DNA of 64,000 nt from Streptomyces netropsis (GCF_014203545.1 NZ_JACHJG010000015.1:1-64000); one strand, 5' to 3'; positions 1 through 7,280 are shown, counted from the stretch's first letter. Made by a program: numbers and translations. The notes: a model not told the origin generated them from the sequence alone.

Positions 1-220
1 ACAGGCCGGACGTGGCCACGGTGGCCGCCTCCGCACCGAACACGGTGGCGGGCAACGCTCGTACGGCACCGCGCTGTACCCGCCCCGTACCGCCCATTGC
101 CGAGGCTCCGGCATCAGTGGTCGTCACGGTGATATCGAGCGGAATGGCCTGGCCGCCGCCGGGATCGGAGGCGGGATCGGCCGAAGGTGCTGTAGTCGTC
201 GTGGTGCTGTTGTCAGACAC
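1..220 (-). CDS. Partial N-terminus of an element-borne protein (unknown)
   Basis: This is the first 73 codons of a leftward gene that runs off the window. The start is GTG at 220, preceded by GAGGAG at a good distance. The visible N-terminus begins VSDNSTTTTTAPSADPAS, a polar Thr/Pro/Ser/Ala stretch followed by a more ordered Ala/Val-rich segment (RAVRALPATVFGAEAATV), so it could precede a membrane or ATP-binding part. It is the last visible gene of the conjugative-element chain. In pSAM2-type elements the next genes are usually transfer genes, so a transfer-related role is plausible but rests only on position. I do not recognise the family from this fragment. Confidence 0.55.
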   Translation of the reverse strand, partial: MSDNSTTTTTAPSADPASDPGGGQAIPLDITVTTTDAGASAMGGTGRVQRGAVRALPATVFGAEAATVATSGL

Positions 221-307
221 TGTGGGTGCTCCTCATCTGGGGTGCGCAGGGCGCCTCCGGCCTGCTTTCTCAGGGCCTGGCCGGAGGCGCGGCACACGGC
301 AGGGATG

Positions 308-424
308 TCAGTCGCGCGGTTCGACCAGCGGGGTGGGGCGAGAGGCCCAGGGCTGGCCGCAGGAGCGGCAGTTCTCGGCGTCCGGGGGGTTCTGGGTGGT
401 GCAGTGCTGGCATTTCCAGTCCAT
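308..424 (-). CDS. 38-aa RanBP2-like mini zinc finger protein
   Basis: This tiny protein starts MDWKCQHCTTQNPPDAENC and is almost entirely one zinc-binding module. The spacing W-x-C-x2-C-x3-N-x6-C-x2-C matches the RanBP2-type zinc ribbon consensus, followed by a short proline-rich tail. In other systems this fold binds single-stranded RNA or a protein partner; here the ligand is unknown. It lies in the leftward chain of small element genes, 16 bp downstream of the next ORF. The start is ATG at 424 with GGACA-type purines just upstream. The regular zinc ligands argue that it is a real gene despite its length. Confidence 0.6.
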   Translation of the reverse strand: MDWKCQHCTTQNPPDAENCRSCGQPWASRPTPLVEPRD

Positions 425-440
425 GACGTGTCCTTCCAGG

Positions 441-758
441 TCAAGGGCGTTGTGTGAGGGTGTGGGCGGGGTGTGAGGCGGCGGCTTCCTGCCACCGGCG
501 GCTCTCGCCCGGGTCGGTGCTCTGTATCCGCACCCGGAACGAGCACCCGGACACCTTGCAGCGGTGGGTGGTCGCGGTCGCGGCCTCGAAGGCCTGGTGC
601 ACTGCCGTTGTGACCGTGGCGAAGAGCGCCAGGACACAGGCGGCGATGTCCAGGGCGGGGACCTTGCAGGCGGAGAGCCGGACCGCGTAGGAGACGGCGA
701 CACCCGCACCGACGGTGGCGGCAGCGGGAAAGAGGAGACGGCCGAGTCGGCGCTTCAA
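441..758 (-). CDS. Small membrane protein with C-terminal Cys/His motif (element spread region)
   Basis: This 105-aa protein has a basic N-terminus (MKRRLGRLLF), then two hydrophobic stretches around residues 10-27 and 35-52. A cytosolic-looking tail carries HRCKVSGCSFRVRIQS and a downstream SHPAH, a possible C-x4-C...H zinc site. Small proteins of this build sit between the spread (spd) and transfer genes of Streptomyces integrative elements, where they help plasmid spread between mycelial compartments. The assignment to that group is by context and architecture; I cannot name a family. It is 11 bp from the upstream gene, so it is probably cotranscribed. Confidence 0.6.
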   Translation of the reverse strand: MKRRLGRLLFPAAATVGAGVAVSYAVRLSACKVPALDIAACVLALFATVTTAVHQAFEAATATTHRCKVSGCSFRVRIQSTDPGESRRWQEAAASHPAHTLTQRP

Positions 759-769
759 CGTCGTCGCCC

Positions 770-1012
770 TCAGAGCTGGTTGGGCTCCAGGGCGAAGAAC
801 ATGGTGTTGGCTCCGGTCAGGTCCGGGTTAGCTGAGGTGATGTGGTTCTTGATGGCCGTGAAGACGTCGTGGCGGGTCGCTCCGGCCGGCGGGGTCCACG
901 TGCCGTAGAGGCTGGAGGTCAGACGGCCCGGCAGCTCCAGGGTGATGATCCAGTGGTGGGATCCCTGCGTCTGGGCGGCCGGGATGCTGCTCTGCTCGGT
1001 CTGGGTGGTCAC
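770..1012 (-). CDS. 80-aa conserved-looking hypothetical protein of conjugative element
   Basis: This short soluble protein starts MTTQTEQSSIPAAQTQGSHH. After a polar N-terminus it has an alternating hydrophobic pattern (HWIITLELPGR) and an acidic/aliphatic C-terminus (NTMFFALEPNQL), suggesting a small alpha/beta fold. The start is ATG with CCAAGGAG upstream (about 1017-1024). No catalytic motif is visible. It lies in the same leftward chain as its neighbours, 24 bp after the RRQRL-type gene, and a role in transfer or spread is inferred from position only. I do not recognise the family. Confidence 0.55.
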   Translation of the reverse strand: MTTQTEQSSIPAAQTQGSHHWIITLELPGRLTSSLYGTWTPPAGATRHDVFTAIKNHITSANPDLTGANTMFFALEPNQL

Positions 1013-1036
1013 AGCAGAACTCCTTGGTTGAGGTGG

Positions 1037-1420
1037 TCAGGCGGTGCGCTGTTCCTCGGGGTAGGCGCAGGTCACGCACATTCCGAGCGAGGTCGGGATG
1101 CAGTAACCGGCGTCAACACGGCAGTTGGGGCAGGTGCGGCGGGCCGTCATGGCCCGGTCGAGGGAGGCCCGCCGGCCGGGTGTCATCGGCCGGACGGGCT
1201 TCGCTCCGGTGAGCGGGTAGAGGTAGGCGACCTGCACCCCGCCCCGGCGGCGGTTTTGGCGCATGATCTGCGCCGCGATCGGCTGACCGCCGGGGCGTAA
1301 GCCGCGGGCGCGGAGCTGGCGGCGCGTGGCCAGGCCGTCCGGGGCCAGACGCCACGGGTACGTCGGTATCCCGTACCGGGCCCCGGTGGGGTCGTAGCAC
1401 TTACCGAACGTCGGCGACAT
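1037..1420 (-). CDS. RRQRL-motif zinc-binding protein of AICE type
   Basis: This 127-aa protein contains the signature ATRRQLRARGLRPGGQP at about residues 31-47, close to the RRQRL motif that names a family found in Streptomyces integrative elements. The N-terminus (KCYDPTGARYGIPTYPW) is also typical. Near the C-terminus two CxxC-like pairs (TCPNC, then MCVTC) should bind one zinc ion. The true start is ATG at 1420, which shares one base with the stop of the upstream gene; longer in-frame extensions are shadows. Function is unknown in the literature I know. DNA binding is a reasonable inference from the basic Arg-rich core plus zinc ribbon. Confidence 0.75.
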   Translation of the reverse strand: MSPTFGKCYDPTGARYGIPTYPWRLAPDGLATRRQLRARGLRPGGQPIAAQIMRQNRRRGGVQVAYLYPLTGAKPVRPMTPGRRASLDRAMTARRTCPNCRVDAGYCIPTSLGMCVTCAYPEEQRTA

Positions 1421-1659
1421 CAGCCGAGGCGGTGGTAGGCGGCCCGGCACTGTGCGGCGTGCGCGTTGGCCCTGCCACTGGTGAAGGGCAGGAAGTCGCT
1501 CACGGGGTAGTCCGATGTGGCACCGCAGCCGTGGCACGTCCAGCGGGAGTTCTTGCCGTAGCTGCGGCCGGTGACGTCGACCGCGGCACCGACGAGGTTG
1601 TGCATCCGGATGAGCAAGTCCGCTGGTTCCAGCGGGCTGGTGTTCGGCGAGAGCTTCAC
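1420..1659 (-). CDS. 79-aa putative zinc-finger protein
   Basis: This small protein starts MKLSPNTSPLEPADLLIRMH. It carries a single WTCHGCGATSDY element (CxxC) around residue 41 and a later NAHAAQC, giving a likely C-x2-C...H-x3-C zinc site. The amphipathic N-terminal third could pack against it. Its start overlaps the stop of the DUF2637 gene by 4 bp, and its stop overlaps the next start by 1 bp, so it is translated as part of one polycistron. Similar one-finger proteins recur in the spread region of Streptomyces elements. Its specific role is unknown. Confidence 0.6.
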   Translation of the reverse strand: MKLSPNTSPLEPADLLIRMHNLVGAAVDVTGRSYGKNSRWTCHGCGATSDYPVSDFLPFTSGRANAHAAQCRAAYHRLG

Positions 1660-2666
1660 GGGGCGACTCCTTCGAGAGCCCTGGGTGCCGGGGTGGGGTT
1701 GTCGCGCAGTTCCTGGTAGCGGGAGGAGACCCAGCCGGTAGACCAGCCGGTTAGCTCGGCCGCCGTGCGCACGGGGAGGCCCGCTTCGAAGGCGGCGCGG
1801 GCAGTGGCGCGGGCCCGTTCCTCCGGCTGCTTCTCCGTGGCCGGTCCGGCGGCCAGCAGTGCGGCGCGGTCACGCTCGGCCCGCTCGGTGCGCTCCTGCC
1901 GTTCACGGCGTTCACGTTCGATGCGCTGCCGGCGTTCGTGTTCACGGCGTTCGGCAGCTTCGCGTTCACGGCGTTCATGCTCGCGCTGCTGCTGTTCACG
2001 CTCCTGTTCGCGGCGTTCACGCTCGGCCCGTTCCTGACGCTCCCGGGCCTCCGCGTGCTCCCGTTCCTCCCGGCGTGCGCGCTCTTCCCGCTCGGCCTGT
2101 TCGCGGGCGAGACGGGCCTCGTGTTCACGCTGTTCACGGGCGACCTGGGCTTCGTGGTCGCGCTGTTCACGGGCCCGCCGGTCGGCTGCTTCCACGCGTT
2201 CGGCAGCGGCCTTCCGTGCCGCTTCGCGTTCGTCCCGCTGCCGGGCTTCCAGGGCCGTTACGGCGGCGGCGATGGCCCGCCGGTAGGCCAGCCCGGTCTC
2301 AGCAGTGACGATCAGCAGCAACGGCGCCACCCCGTGCACGGCCACGCCCACCATGTCCTTGAGCAGCGCGGAGTCGCCCACGTTCAGGGCCAGCGTCATG
2401 CCGCCGGTCATCCACCTCAGGACGATGGGCCACCGGCCGCCACGCCCGCCGAGACGGGCCAGGGCGGAGTCGAGGCGGACCACGATCACCACAGCGGCAT
2501 CCACGACCAGCGGCAGGATCGGCGCCGTCCAGTCCCACGCATTCGGGGTGTGGGCGGCCATGAGCGGGGTGACGGTGAGGACCGAGTAGAGCATGGCCCC
2601 GAAGACGATCAGCCACATGCCCACCGACAGAGCACGCTCGGCTGAACGGATCTGAACATCGTTCAC
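1656..2666 (-). CDS. DUF2637 membrane spread protein (SpdB-like) with long coiled coil
   Basis: This 336-aa protein has about four hydrophobic segments in residues 15-125, matching the DUF2637/SpdB membrane domain of Streptomyces plasmids. A very long charged helix of Arg/Glu/Gln follows (about 135-275), strongly coiled-coil. The C-terminus contains RTAAELTGWSTGWVSSRYQEL, which looks like a helix-turn-helix. SpdB proteins act at the membrane or septal cross-walls in intramycelial plasmid spreading and can bind DNA and TraB in some plasmids. The start is GTG at 2666, overlapping the stop of the previous gene (GTGA). The coiled coil plus HTH would link membrane and DNA. Confidence in the family is good; the mechanism is inferred. 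Confidence 0.8.
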   Translation of the reverse strand: MNDVQIRSAERALSVGMWLIVFGAMLYSVLTVTPLMAAHTPNAWDWTAPILPLVVDAAVVIVVRLDSALARLGGRGGRWPIVLRWMTGGMTLALNVGDSALLKDMVGVAVHGVAPLLLIVTAETGLAYRRAIAAAVTALEARQRDEREAARKAAAERVEAADRRAREQRDHEAQVAREQREHEARLAREQAEREERARREEREHAEARERQERAERERREQEREQQQREHERREREAAERREHERRQRIERERRERQERTERAERDRAALLAAGPATEKQPEERARATARAAFEAGLPVRTAAELTGWSTGWVSSRYQELRDNPTPAPRALEGVAP

Positions 2667-3001
2667 CGGACCGCCCCCTGCCGTGAACGCGCCTCGTCGC
2701 GAGCGGGCACATCGGCGTAGCCGATCAGGCGTACCCGGGCGTCGGCGCAGCCGGTCTCTGCCGTCAGGACACGGGTACGGCCACCGCTCTGCTCGCGGTA
2801 GTTCACCGAAGAAGGAAGGATTCCGAGGGCGCTGCGCCATGCCTCGAAACCGGCAAGGTCGTCGTGGAAGGACAGCTCCAGCCTGTCCGGGAAGATCGTG
2901 GACACCCCCAGGGTGGGGGCGGGAAGGTGCGCGAATTCCGCGCTGAACTGCCGCAGAGCGAGCAGCGGAGCGTTCAGCGCCGACAGGGCCGGGGCGCTCA
3001 T
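2663..3001 (-). CDS. 112-aa hypothetical protein of conjugative element
   Basis: The protein starts MSAPALSALNAPLLALRQFS and reads as a compact mixed alpha/beta protein, with no membrane segment, signal peptide or recognised motif. The start is ATG at 3001, which overlaps the stop of the upstream gene (ATGA); upstream in-frame codons are noncoding in character. Its own stop overlaps the GTG of the DUF2637 gene. The segment SVNYREQSGGRTRVLTAE looks like beta strands. Homologues of this size commonly precede DUF2637 genes in Streptomyces elements, but no function is known to me. Confidence 0.6.
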   Translation of the reverse strand: MSAPALSALNAPLLALRQFSAEFAHLPAPTLGVSTIFPDRLELSFHDDLAGFEAWRSALGILPSSVNYREQSGGRTRVLTAETGCADARVRLIGYADVPARDEARSRQGAVR

Positions 3002-3204
3002 GCCGCATCTCCGGGGAGGCTTGCCCCGGCCTGGTCCGTCAGTTCCTGGCGGCCGGCCGTGGCCGGGGGGTGGGCCGGGGGGTAGTCGGTGGGCACCGGC
3101 CGGGAGTCGGTGTCGAGGACCTGGTGTCGCTGTTCCGCGAGTTGCCCGGCCCGGTACTGGCGCGGGTGCAGACGGCGGTAGAGACGGTGGCGCAGCGCGG
3201 TCAT
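2998..3204 (-). CDS. 68-aa basic hypothetical protein
   Basis: This short protein begins MTALRHRLYRRLHPRQYRAG, a strongly basic amphipathic N-terminus, then becomes polar and proline-rich with no motif. It is bracketed by 4-bp overlaps on both sides (with the GGDEF gene upstream and the 112-aa gene downstream), which is the main evidence that it is translated. It could be a nucleic-acid or membrane-surface binding peptide. Nothing in the sequence gives a specific function. Confidence 0.5.
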   Translation of the reverse strand: MTALRHRLYRRLHPRQYRAGQLAEQRHQVLDTDSRPVPTDYPPAHPPATAGRQELTDQAGASLPGDAA

Positions 3205-3854
3205 CGGGAACCTCCACTTCGGGCGGTGGTGCCGGAGCGGCCGGTACGCCGGCCGTTGGTCGTCGTCATCGCGGGGACCGGCCCGTCGGCGATGCGCCAG
3301 CCGCCGCCATCGCGCTTCGCGGCGTACATCGCCTCATCCGCCCGCCGCAGCGCACGGTGCAAGACGGGGTCGGGGAGGCCAGCCACGGGAAACGCGCCGA
3401 TGGACGCCCCCACGGGCAGTGCCGTGTCCCGGAAGGTGACCGGGACGCACAGCAGGTCGGCCAGGGTGTGCAGCTCGCACGGCAGGTCACGCAGCGTCGG
3501 GCAGGTGATCGTGGCGGCGAACTCATCCCCGCCCAACCGCCCCGCGCACCCGCCACGCACCTGCGCCCAGGACTTCAGCCGCGCGGCGACGGTGGCCAGG
3601 ACCTCGTCACCGGCGGCGTGGCCGTAGGTGTCGTTCACCTGCTTGAACCCGTCCAGATCCACCAGCACGACCACCCCAGCGGGAGCAAGCAGCCGACGGC
3701 GGGCGGTCGTCGTGAAGGAGTCACGGCCGGGCAGGCCGGTCAGCGGGTCGCGCCGGGCAAGGGCGACCTTGCGGCGGAGAAACAGGGTATGGAGCGACCA
3801 GCCGGCCGCGAGCGGACCGGCGGCCACCGATGCGGTGACCAAGGCGTTCATCAC
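3201..3854 (-). CDS. Membrane-anchored GGDEF diguanylate cyclase on conjugative element
   Basis: This 217-aa protein has one N-terminal hydrophobic segment (about residues 5-27), then a GGDEF domain. The domain shows DPLTGLPGRDSF, VDLDGFKQVNDTYGH and an intact active-site loop GRLGGDEFA, ending with RADEAMYAAKRDGGG, so it should convert two GTP to cyclic di-GMP. No RxxD inhibitory site is visible five residues before GGDEF, so product inhibition may be absent. No EAL domain is attached. In Streptomyces, c-di-GMP controls BldD and the switch to sporulation. An element-borne cyclase could therefore influence the host's developmental timing, which is inference. Starts and stops overlap those of both neighbours. 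Confidence 0.85.
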   Translation of the reverse strand: MMNALVTASVAAGPLAAGWSLHTLFLRRKVALARRDPLTGLPGRDSFTTTARRRLLAPAGVVVLVDLDGFKQVNDTYGHAAGDEVLATVAARLKSWAQVRGGCAGRLGGDEFAATITCPTLRDLPCELHTLADLLCVPVTFRDTALPVGASIGAFPVAGLPDPVLHRALRRADEAMYAAKRDGGGWRIADGPVPAMTTTNGRRTGRSGTTARSGGSR

Positions 3855-4147
3855 GCCGCCACCGCCCTACCCGACGCCCGCCCCCGGCCCGTGCGCGGCC
3901 GGTCGAGCACCGTGACGTTGAGCAGCGCGGGAGCGTGGGCACCGAGGACCTCCACGGCGAGCTGGGTGACCGAGTCGACCAGAGCCGGGTCGTCCGCGAG
4001 GATGTCCCGCGCCGCGTCCAACCGCGCCGCCCGCTCCTCCGCGCTCTCATCCGGCTCGCCGAGCCACAGCTCAAGCGGCGTACCGAGCGCTAACTCGATG
4101 AACTCGTCGGCACTGGCGGCCCGCTGACCGCCGACATAGGTCTTCAT
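3851..4147 (-). CDS. 98-aa acidic hypothetical protein, first gene of the leftward element operon
   Basis: The protein begins MKTYVGGQRAASADEFIELA and is acidic and helical (SAEERAARLDAARDILADDP) with no recognised motif. The start codon at 4147 has AGGAG about 8 nt upstream. It is the first gene of the leftward polycistron, so the operon promoter should lie in the 570-bp gap to its right. Its stop overlaps the start of the diguanylate cyclase gene. Proteins of this type open the spd operons of several Streptomyces elements as far as I recall, but no function is established. Confidence 0.55.
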   Translation of the reverse strand: MKTYVGGQRAASADEFIELALGTPLELWLGEPDESAEERAARLDAARDILADDPALVDSVTQLAVEVLGAHAPALLNVTVLDRPRTGRGRASGRAVAA

Positions 4148-4605
4148 GGCAGGGATCTCCTGACCTTCGGGAAGGGGTAGGACCCGGGGCAGCCGTACGT
4201 CTTTGGCGAGAGGAAGCCACCCCGGGGCGAAGCCGTATCCCGGCTCCCCTCAACCCCGCCCGTACGACCACGACGGCCGGACGGGCGAAGGAGGCAACCG
4301 GCCGCAGCGCACGGCGGCGCTGCGGAGGGTTGAGCAAGTGCTGTGCGTGTCTCCTTCGGGACTGCGGCTCCCGTACCAGGTAGAGCCGCCATGCCCGGCG
4401 AAGGCGTATGGAGACGTGACCTTTCGGTCTAAGCCCTCCGGCTGCAAAGGTGCCGGGGAACCTCCCCCCGTCCAGTGCGGGGCTCCTGAGCCTGATCTCC
4501 CGGGCCCGTCGGGTCGTGCAGGTGCTTGTGGTGAATGCAGTTGCGGTGGTCTGGGGTCCGCTTCACTCGGCTGGAGCCGAGCTGCCACGTGCCATCCCGA
4601 ACCAA
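4148..4605. promoter_or_regulatory. Intergenic control region between the leftward element operon and the GntR gene
   Basis: No convincing ORF is present on either strand, although high GC leaves frames open. The region must contain the promoter of the leftward operon, but I do not see a clear -35/-10 pair. It contains several short G/C-rich inverted segments, for example CCCGTCCAGTGCGGG around 4467-4481, and may encode a structured leader. No known riboswitch was recognised. Confidence 0.4.
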
Positions 4606-4608
4606 TCG

Positions 4609-4702
4609 CTAGGTAACCTAGGTCAGTTGCCTGAGAAGAAGCTACCTAGGTCGCTTCGTTGCCGTCAAGGACTCCGGGCGAGAAAGTCCAAACGACCTAG
4701 GT
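4609..4702. promoter_or_regulatory. Three ACCTAGGT palindromic operators before the GntR gene
   Basis: The 8-bp palindrome ACCTAGGT occurs at 4616-4623, 4644-4651 and 4695-4702. A further half site CTAGGT at 4609-4614 abuts the first copy (CTAGGTAACCTAGGT). Its concentration immediately before the GntR gene suggests autoregulatory operators, as expected for KorSA-like repressors. The third copy lies 4 bp upstream of a TACGCT -10-like box at 4707-4712, so repressor bound there would block RNA polymerase. The first two may control the divergent element operon. Confidence 0.7.
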
Positions 4703-4718
4703 TGGGTACGCTCTACTG

Positions 4719-5087
4719 ATGGACTCGAAGCCCAACGCCCGGGAGATTGCCGCCCAGCTCCGCAGCGAGATCGCCGACGGGACGTACGGCCCCGGAACGC
4801 GGTTGCCCGGCGCCAAGGGCTACGCCAAGAAGCTGGGCGTAGCCCTCATGACCGTGCAAAGCGCGTATGGGCAACTCGCCGAAGAGGGCTTGGTCGAAGG
4901 TCGCCCGGGGAGCGGCACCTTCGTGCTTGACCCAGTGAAGGGTGAGCCCACCGCCCAGCAGACCGCTATGGGCCTCCGTGAGCTTCAGGTCGAACTGAAG
5001 CATGTCACCTCCCAGCTCTCCGATCTTCACGGCCGGATCGAACGACTCGAAGCCGAGCTTTCCGGTCGCGCTGTCGAGAACCAGTAG
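4719..5087 (+). CDS. Short GntR-family repressor (KorSA-like)
   Basis: This 122-aa protein has an N-terminal winged-helix GntR domain (residues 5-70). The recognition region reads GYAKKLGVALMTVQSAYGQL and the wing RPGSGTFVL. A C-terminal heptad-like helix (about 78-118) probably dimerises it; there is no ligand-binding FadR or HutC domain. In pSAM2-type elements a GntR repressor (KorSA) silences transfer and pra expression. Position opposite the spread operon and the three ACCTAGGT sites upstream support the same job. TACGCT ends 6 nt before the ATG and no Shine-Dalgarno is present, so the mRNA may be leaderless. Confidence 0.85.
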   Translation: MDSKPNAREIAAQLRSEIADGTYGPGTRLPGAKGYAKKLGVALMTVQSAYGQLAEEGLVEGRPGSGTFVLDPVKGEPTAQQTAMGLRELQVELKHVTSQLSDLHGRIERLEAELSGRAVENQ

Positions 5088-5119
5088 GCCTCATGTGGCG
5101 CCGATCCACAGTGGACAGG

Positions 5120-5149
5120 GTTAACACCCGGCACCTGTTACCTGTTAAC
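5120..5149. promoter_or_regulatory. GTTAAC-flanked repeat upstream of HTH-TPR gene
   Basis: Two copies of the palindrome GTTAAC occur at 5120-5125 and 5144-5149. A direct repeat ACCTGTTA/CCTGTTAA (5133-5148) runs into the second copy. This AT-containing block stands out in GC-rich DNA about 70-100 bp before the next gene, so it is a plausible binding site for that gene's HTH product. This is a visual call only. Confidence 0.4.
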
Positions 5150-5216
5150 TCCGCACCTCCGGGCGCATATTGGGCGATGATGTGGGTCCGCCGCATCGCC
5201 TGACGCTGGGGGCGCG

Positions 5217-6407
5217 ATGAAGACGAAGCTGCAAGCAGCCCGTGCGGATCGGGGCTGGCCGCAGGCTGAGCTGATGAGCGAGATGGCGGTCGCTGCCGAA
5301 CGACTGGGAATCGAGTTACCGGCGCCATCAAGCCTGAAGACGCAGGTCTCCATGTTCGAGAACGGCCGGCGGACCCCGGGAGATGAATATCAAGCGATCT
5401 TCTGTGAGGTCTACCAGGCCACCCGGGTCGAACTCGGATTCGTGGTGGAGACCGCTCCATCCCAGCTCGATTCCCTTCCCACGCTACCGAGCCCGCGCAT
5501 CCTCTCGCCAAAGGCCAGCCCCGAGGTTCTCGACTACCTGCGGTCGGTGTTCATCCAGCACGCACAGGCTGAGCCTCTTGTCGGGCCGCGCTTCCTCGTG
5601 CCCGCCGTACAGAGCCAGATGCCGCTCATCGAGGAACTCTGCAAGGAGGCGTCAGGGCCCCTCCGGGGCGACGTAGTACGCGTAGGGGCCCGCTATGCCG
5701 AGTTCCTGGGCTGGCTGCACCAGGACACCGGAGACTCCCAGTCGGCGATGCTTTGGACGAACCGCGCTCTCCACTACTCGTCCGAATTAGATGATCCCGC
5801 CCTAAACGCGTACGTCTTCCAGCGCCGCAGTAACATCGCCGCCGAAGCGGGTCAGGCGGGCTACGCCTCTGGGCTTGCCAACGCAGCGCTGAGGCACGCC
5901 GGCCGACTCCCCGGCCAGGTTCGAGCTGTGGCCCTCCGAGCACGCGCCAACTCCTACGCGCTCCTGGGACAGTCGATGGCGGATGAATGCGCCCGTGCCC
6001 TCGATGAAGCCCGGAGCCTTGCCGACGGGGCAAGCGATGAAGACGGCAATCTCGCGCCGTATTGCTCGGTCTCGTACATCGACATGGAGGCGGCTAATTG
6101 CGCTCTCCAGCTCAGACGCCCTCAGGATGCCGTGAGGACACTGGAAGAGAGCCTGACCCGGTGGCCTGCTGAACAGCAGCGGGACCGCGGCCTCTGCCTA
6201 GCCCGGCTCGCTACGGCATACGCCCAGCTTGAAGACGTCATGGGCGCGTACAGCGCGGCATCACAAGCCGTGGACATCGCCCAGACGACAGGATCGGCTC
6301 GCATCCTCGCGGAGCTGAGCCGACTACAGACGTACCTCACGCCGTGGCGGAAACTGGTGGAGATTGCTGAACTGAACCGGCTGCTGGGCAGTATGAAGGA
6401 GACCTGA
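5217..6407 (+). CDS. XRE-type HTH regulator with TPR-like helical C-terminus
   Basis: This 396-aa protein has an N-terminal HTH of the XRE type within about residues 1-70 (LQAARADRGWPQAELMSEMA, then VSMFENGRRTPGDEYQ). A long helical region follows with TPR-like repeats (about 130-390, e.g. DTGDSQSAMLWTNRALHYSS and AALRHAGRLPGQVRAVALRA). Proteins of this build are common single-component regulators in Streptomyces and its plasmids, where the TPR part often senses a peptide or small molecule. The start is ATG at 5217 after GGGGGCG. The stop is 19 bp before the creatininase-family gene, so the two likely form one transcript. The regulated target is unknown; its own upstream repeat is a candidate. 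Confidence 0.75.
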   Translation: MKTKLQAARADRGWPQAELMSEMAVAAERLGIELPAPSSLKTQVSMFENGRRTPGDEYQAIFCEVYQATRVELGFVVETAPSQLDSLPTLPSPRILSPKASPEVLDYLRSVFIQHAQAEPLVGPRFLVPAVQSQMPLIEELCKEASGPLRGDVVRVGARYAEFLGWLHQDTGDSQSAMLWTNRALHYSSELDDPALNAYVFQRRSNIAAEAGQAGYASGLANAALRHAGRLPGQVRAVALRARANSYALLGQSMADECARALDEARSLADGASDEDGNLAPYCSVSYIDMEAANCALQLRRPQDAVRTLEESLTRWPAEQQRDRGLCLARLATAYAQLEDVMGAYSAASQAVDIAQTTGSARILAELSRLQTYLTPWRKLVEIAELNRLLGSMKET

Positions 6408-6426
6408 GCCGGACCGAAGGAGCACC

Positions 6427-7137
6427 GTGAACCTGCTGCCCACGATCACCACCGCCGATGTTCAGGAGCAGTCTCCGCGCGTGGCCGTACTCCCGATCGG
6501 TTCGTACGAGCAACACGGGGCCCACCTCCCCCTGGTCACGGATACAGCAATCGCCTGCATCATCACGCGCGAGCTATCCGCCGCGTACAGGGTGCTTGCC
6601 CTCCCGCCGATCAGCATCGCGTGCAGCCACGAGCACGGGACGTGGCCAGGCACCGTCAGCATCAGTGCTCGCACCCTGCACGCAGTGGTAACCGATATTG
6701 CAGATTCGCTGGAAGCCTCCGGCGTCCGGAAGCTCGTGCTCGTCAACGCGCACGGTGGCAATTACGTGCTCTCCAACATCGTCCAGGAAGCCAACCTCGT
6801 CGAACCGCGGATGACGCTGTTCCCTCACGGACGCGAGTGGGCTCGGGCAAGGGAGCACGCGGGCCTGGTCTCCAACGCGCATGATGACATGCACGCAGGT
6901 GAGATCGAGACCTCGATCCTGCTCCACGCGGAACCCTCGCTCGTGCGCCCTGGCTACGAGGCCGCGGACCACGACGGTGGCGACAGGCCGTTTCTGCTCA
7001 CACTGGGGATGAGGGAGTACACCGACAGTGGGGTTATCGGCTTCCCCTCGTATGCCTCAGCGGAGAAGGGCGAAGCAGTGCTGACCAGCCTTGTGGCCAG
7101 CTTCGGCGATCACCTCGCGGTTCTCGGCGAGAAGTAA
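6427..7137 (+). CDS. Creatininase-family amidohydrolase
   Basis: This 236-aa protein shows creatininase-superfamily metal-binding motifs: LPIGSYEQHGAHLPLVTDT near residues 22-40, VNAHGGN at about 109-115, and DDMHAGEIETS at about 154-164. Members include creatininase, the mycofactocin maturation peptidase MftE and FAPy/riboflavin-pathway amidohydrolases. They use two metals to hydrolyse amide or lactam bonds. No mycofactocin genes are nearby, so the substrate is open. The gene follows the HTH-TPR regulator by 19 bp with GAAGGAG upstream of the start, suggesting an operon. All metal ligands seem present, so it should be active. Confidence 0.85.
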   Translation: MNLLPTITTADVQEQSPRVAVLPIGSYEQHGAHLPLVTDTAIACIITRELSAAYRVLALPPISIACSHEHGTWPGTVSISARTLHAVVTDIADSLEASGVRKLVLVNAHGGNYVLSNIVQEANLVEPRMTLFPHGREWARAREHAGLVSNAHDDMHAGEIETSILLHAEPSLVRPGYEAADHDGGDRPFLLTLGMREYTDSGVIGFPSYASAEKGEAVLTSLVASFGDHLAVLGEK

Positions 7138-7237
7138 CCGGAGCCCACGGGTGTCCCTGCCAGGTCACATCGCAGCCCCGCCGCCGTGCGGAATTCGATC
7201 AGCCGCAGGAGCACCTGCGGGAGGCCAGGTTGCTGGC

Positions 7238-7261
7238 GTGCCGCACCGGGCGGTGCGGCAC
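7238..7261. terminator. Hairpin between convergent creatininase and NUDIX genes
   Basis: GTGCCGCACC (7238-7247) pairs perfectly with GGTGCGGCAC (7252-7261) around a 4-nt GGGC loop. It lies between the stop codons of two convergent genes, so it probably terminates transcription in both directions. There is no U tract, as is usual in high-GC actinomycetes. Confidence 0.6.
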
Positions 7262-7280
7262 CGCCGACGGATCGAGCAGA

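Noticed and set aside
4144..4392. Minus-strand frame extending the leftward operon upstream
   Set aside because: It has no start signal, overlaps the clear AGGAG and ATG of the 98-aa gene, and has noncoding composition.
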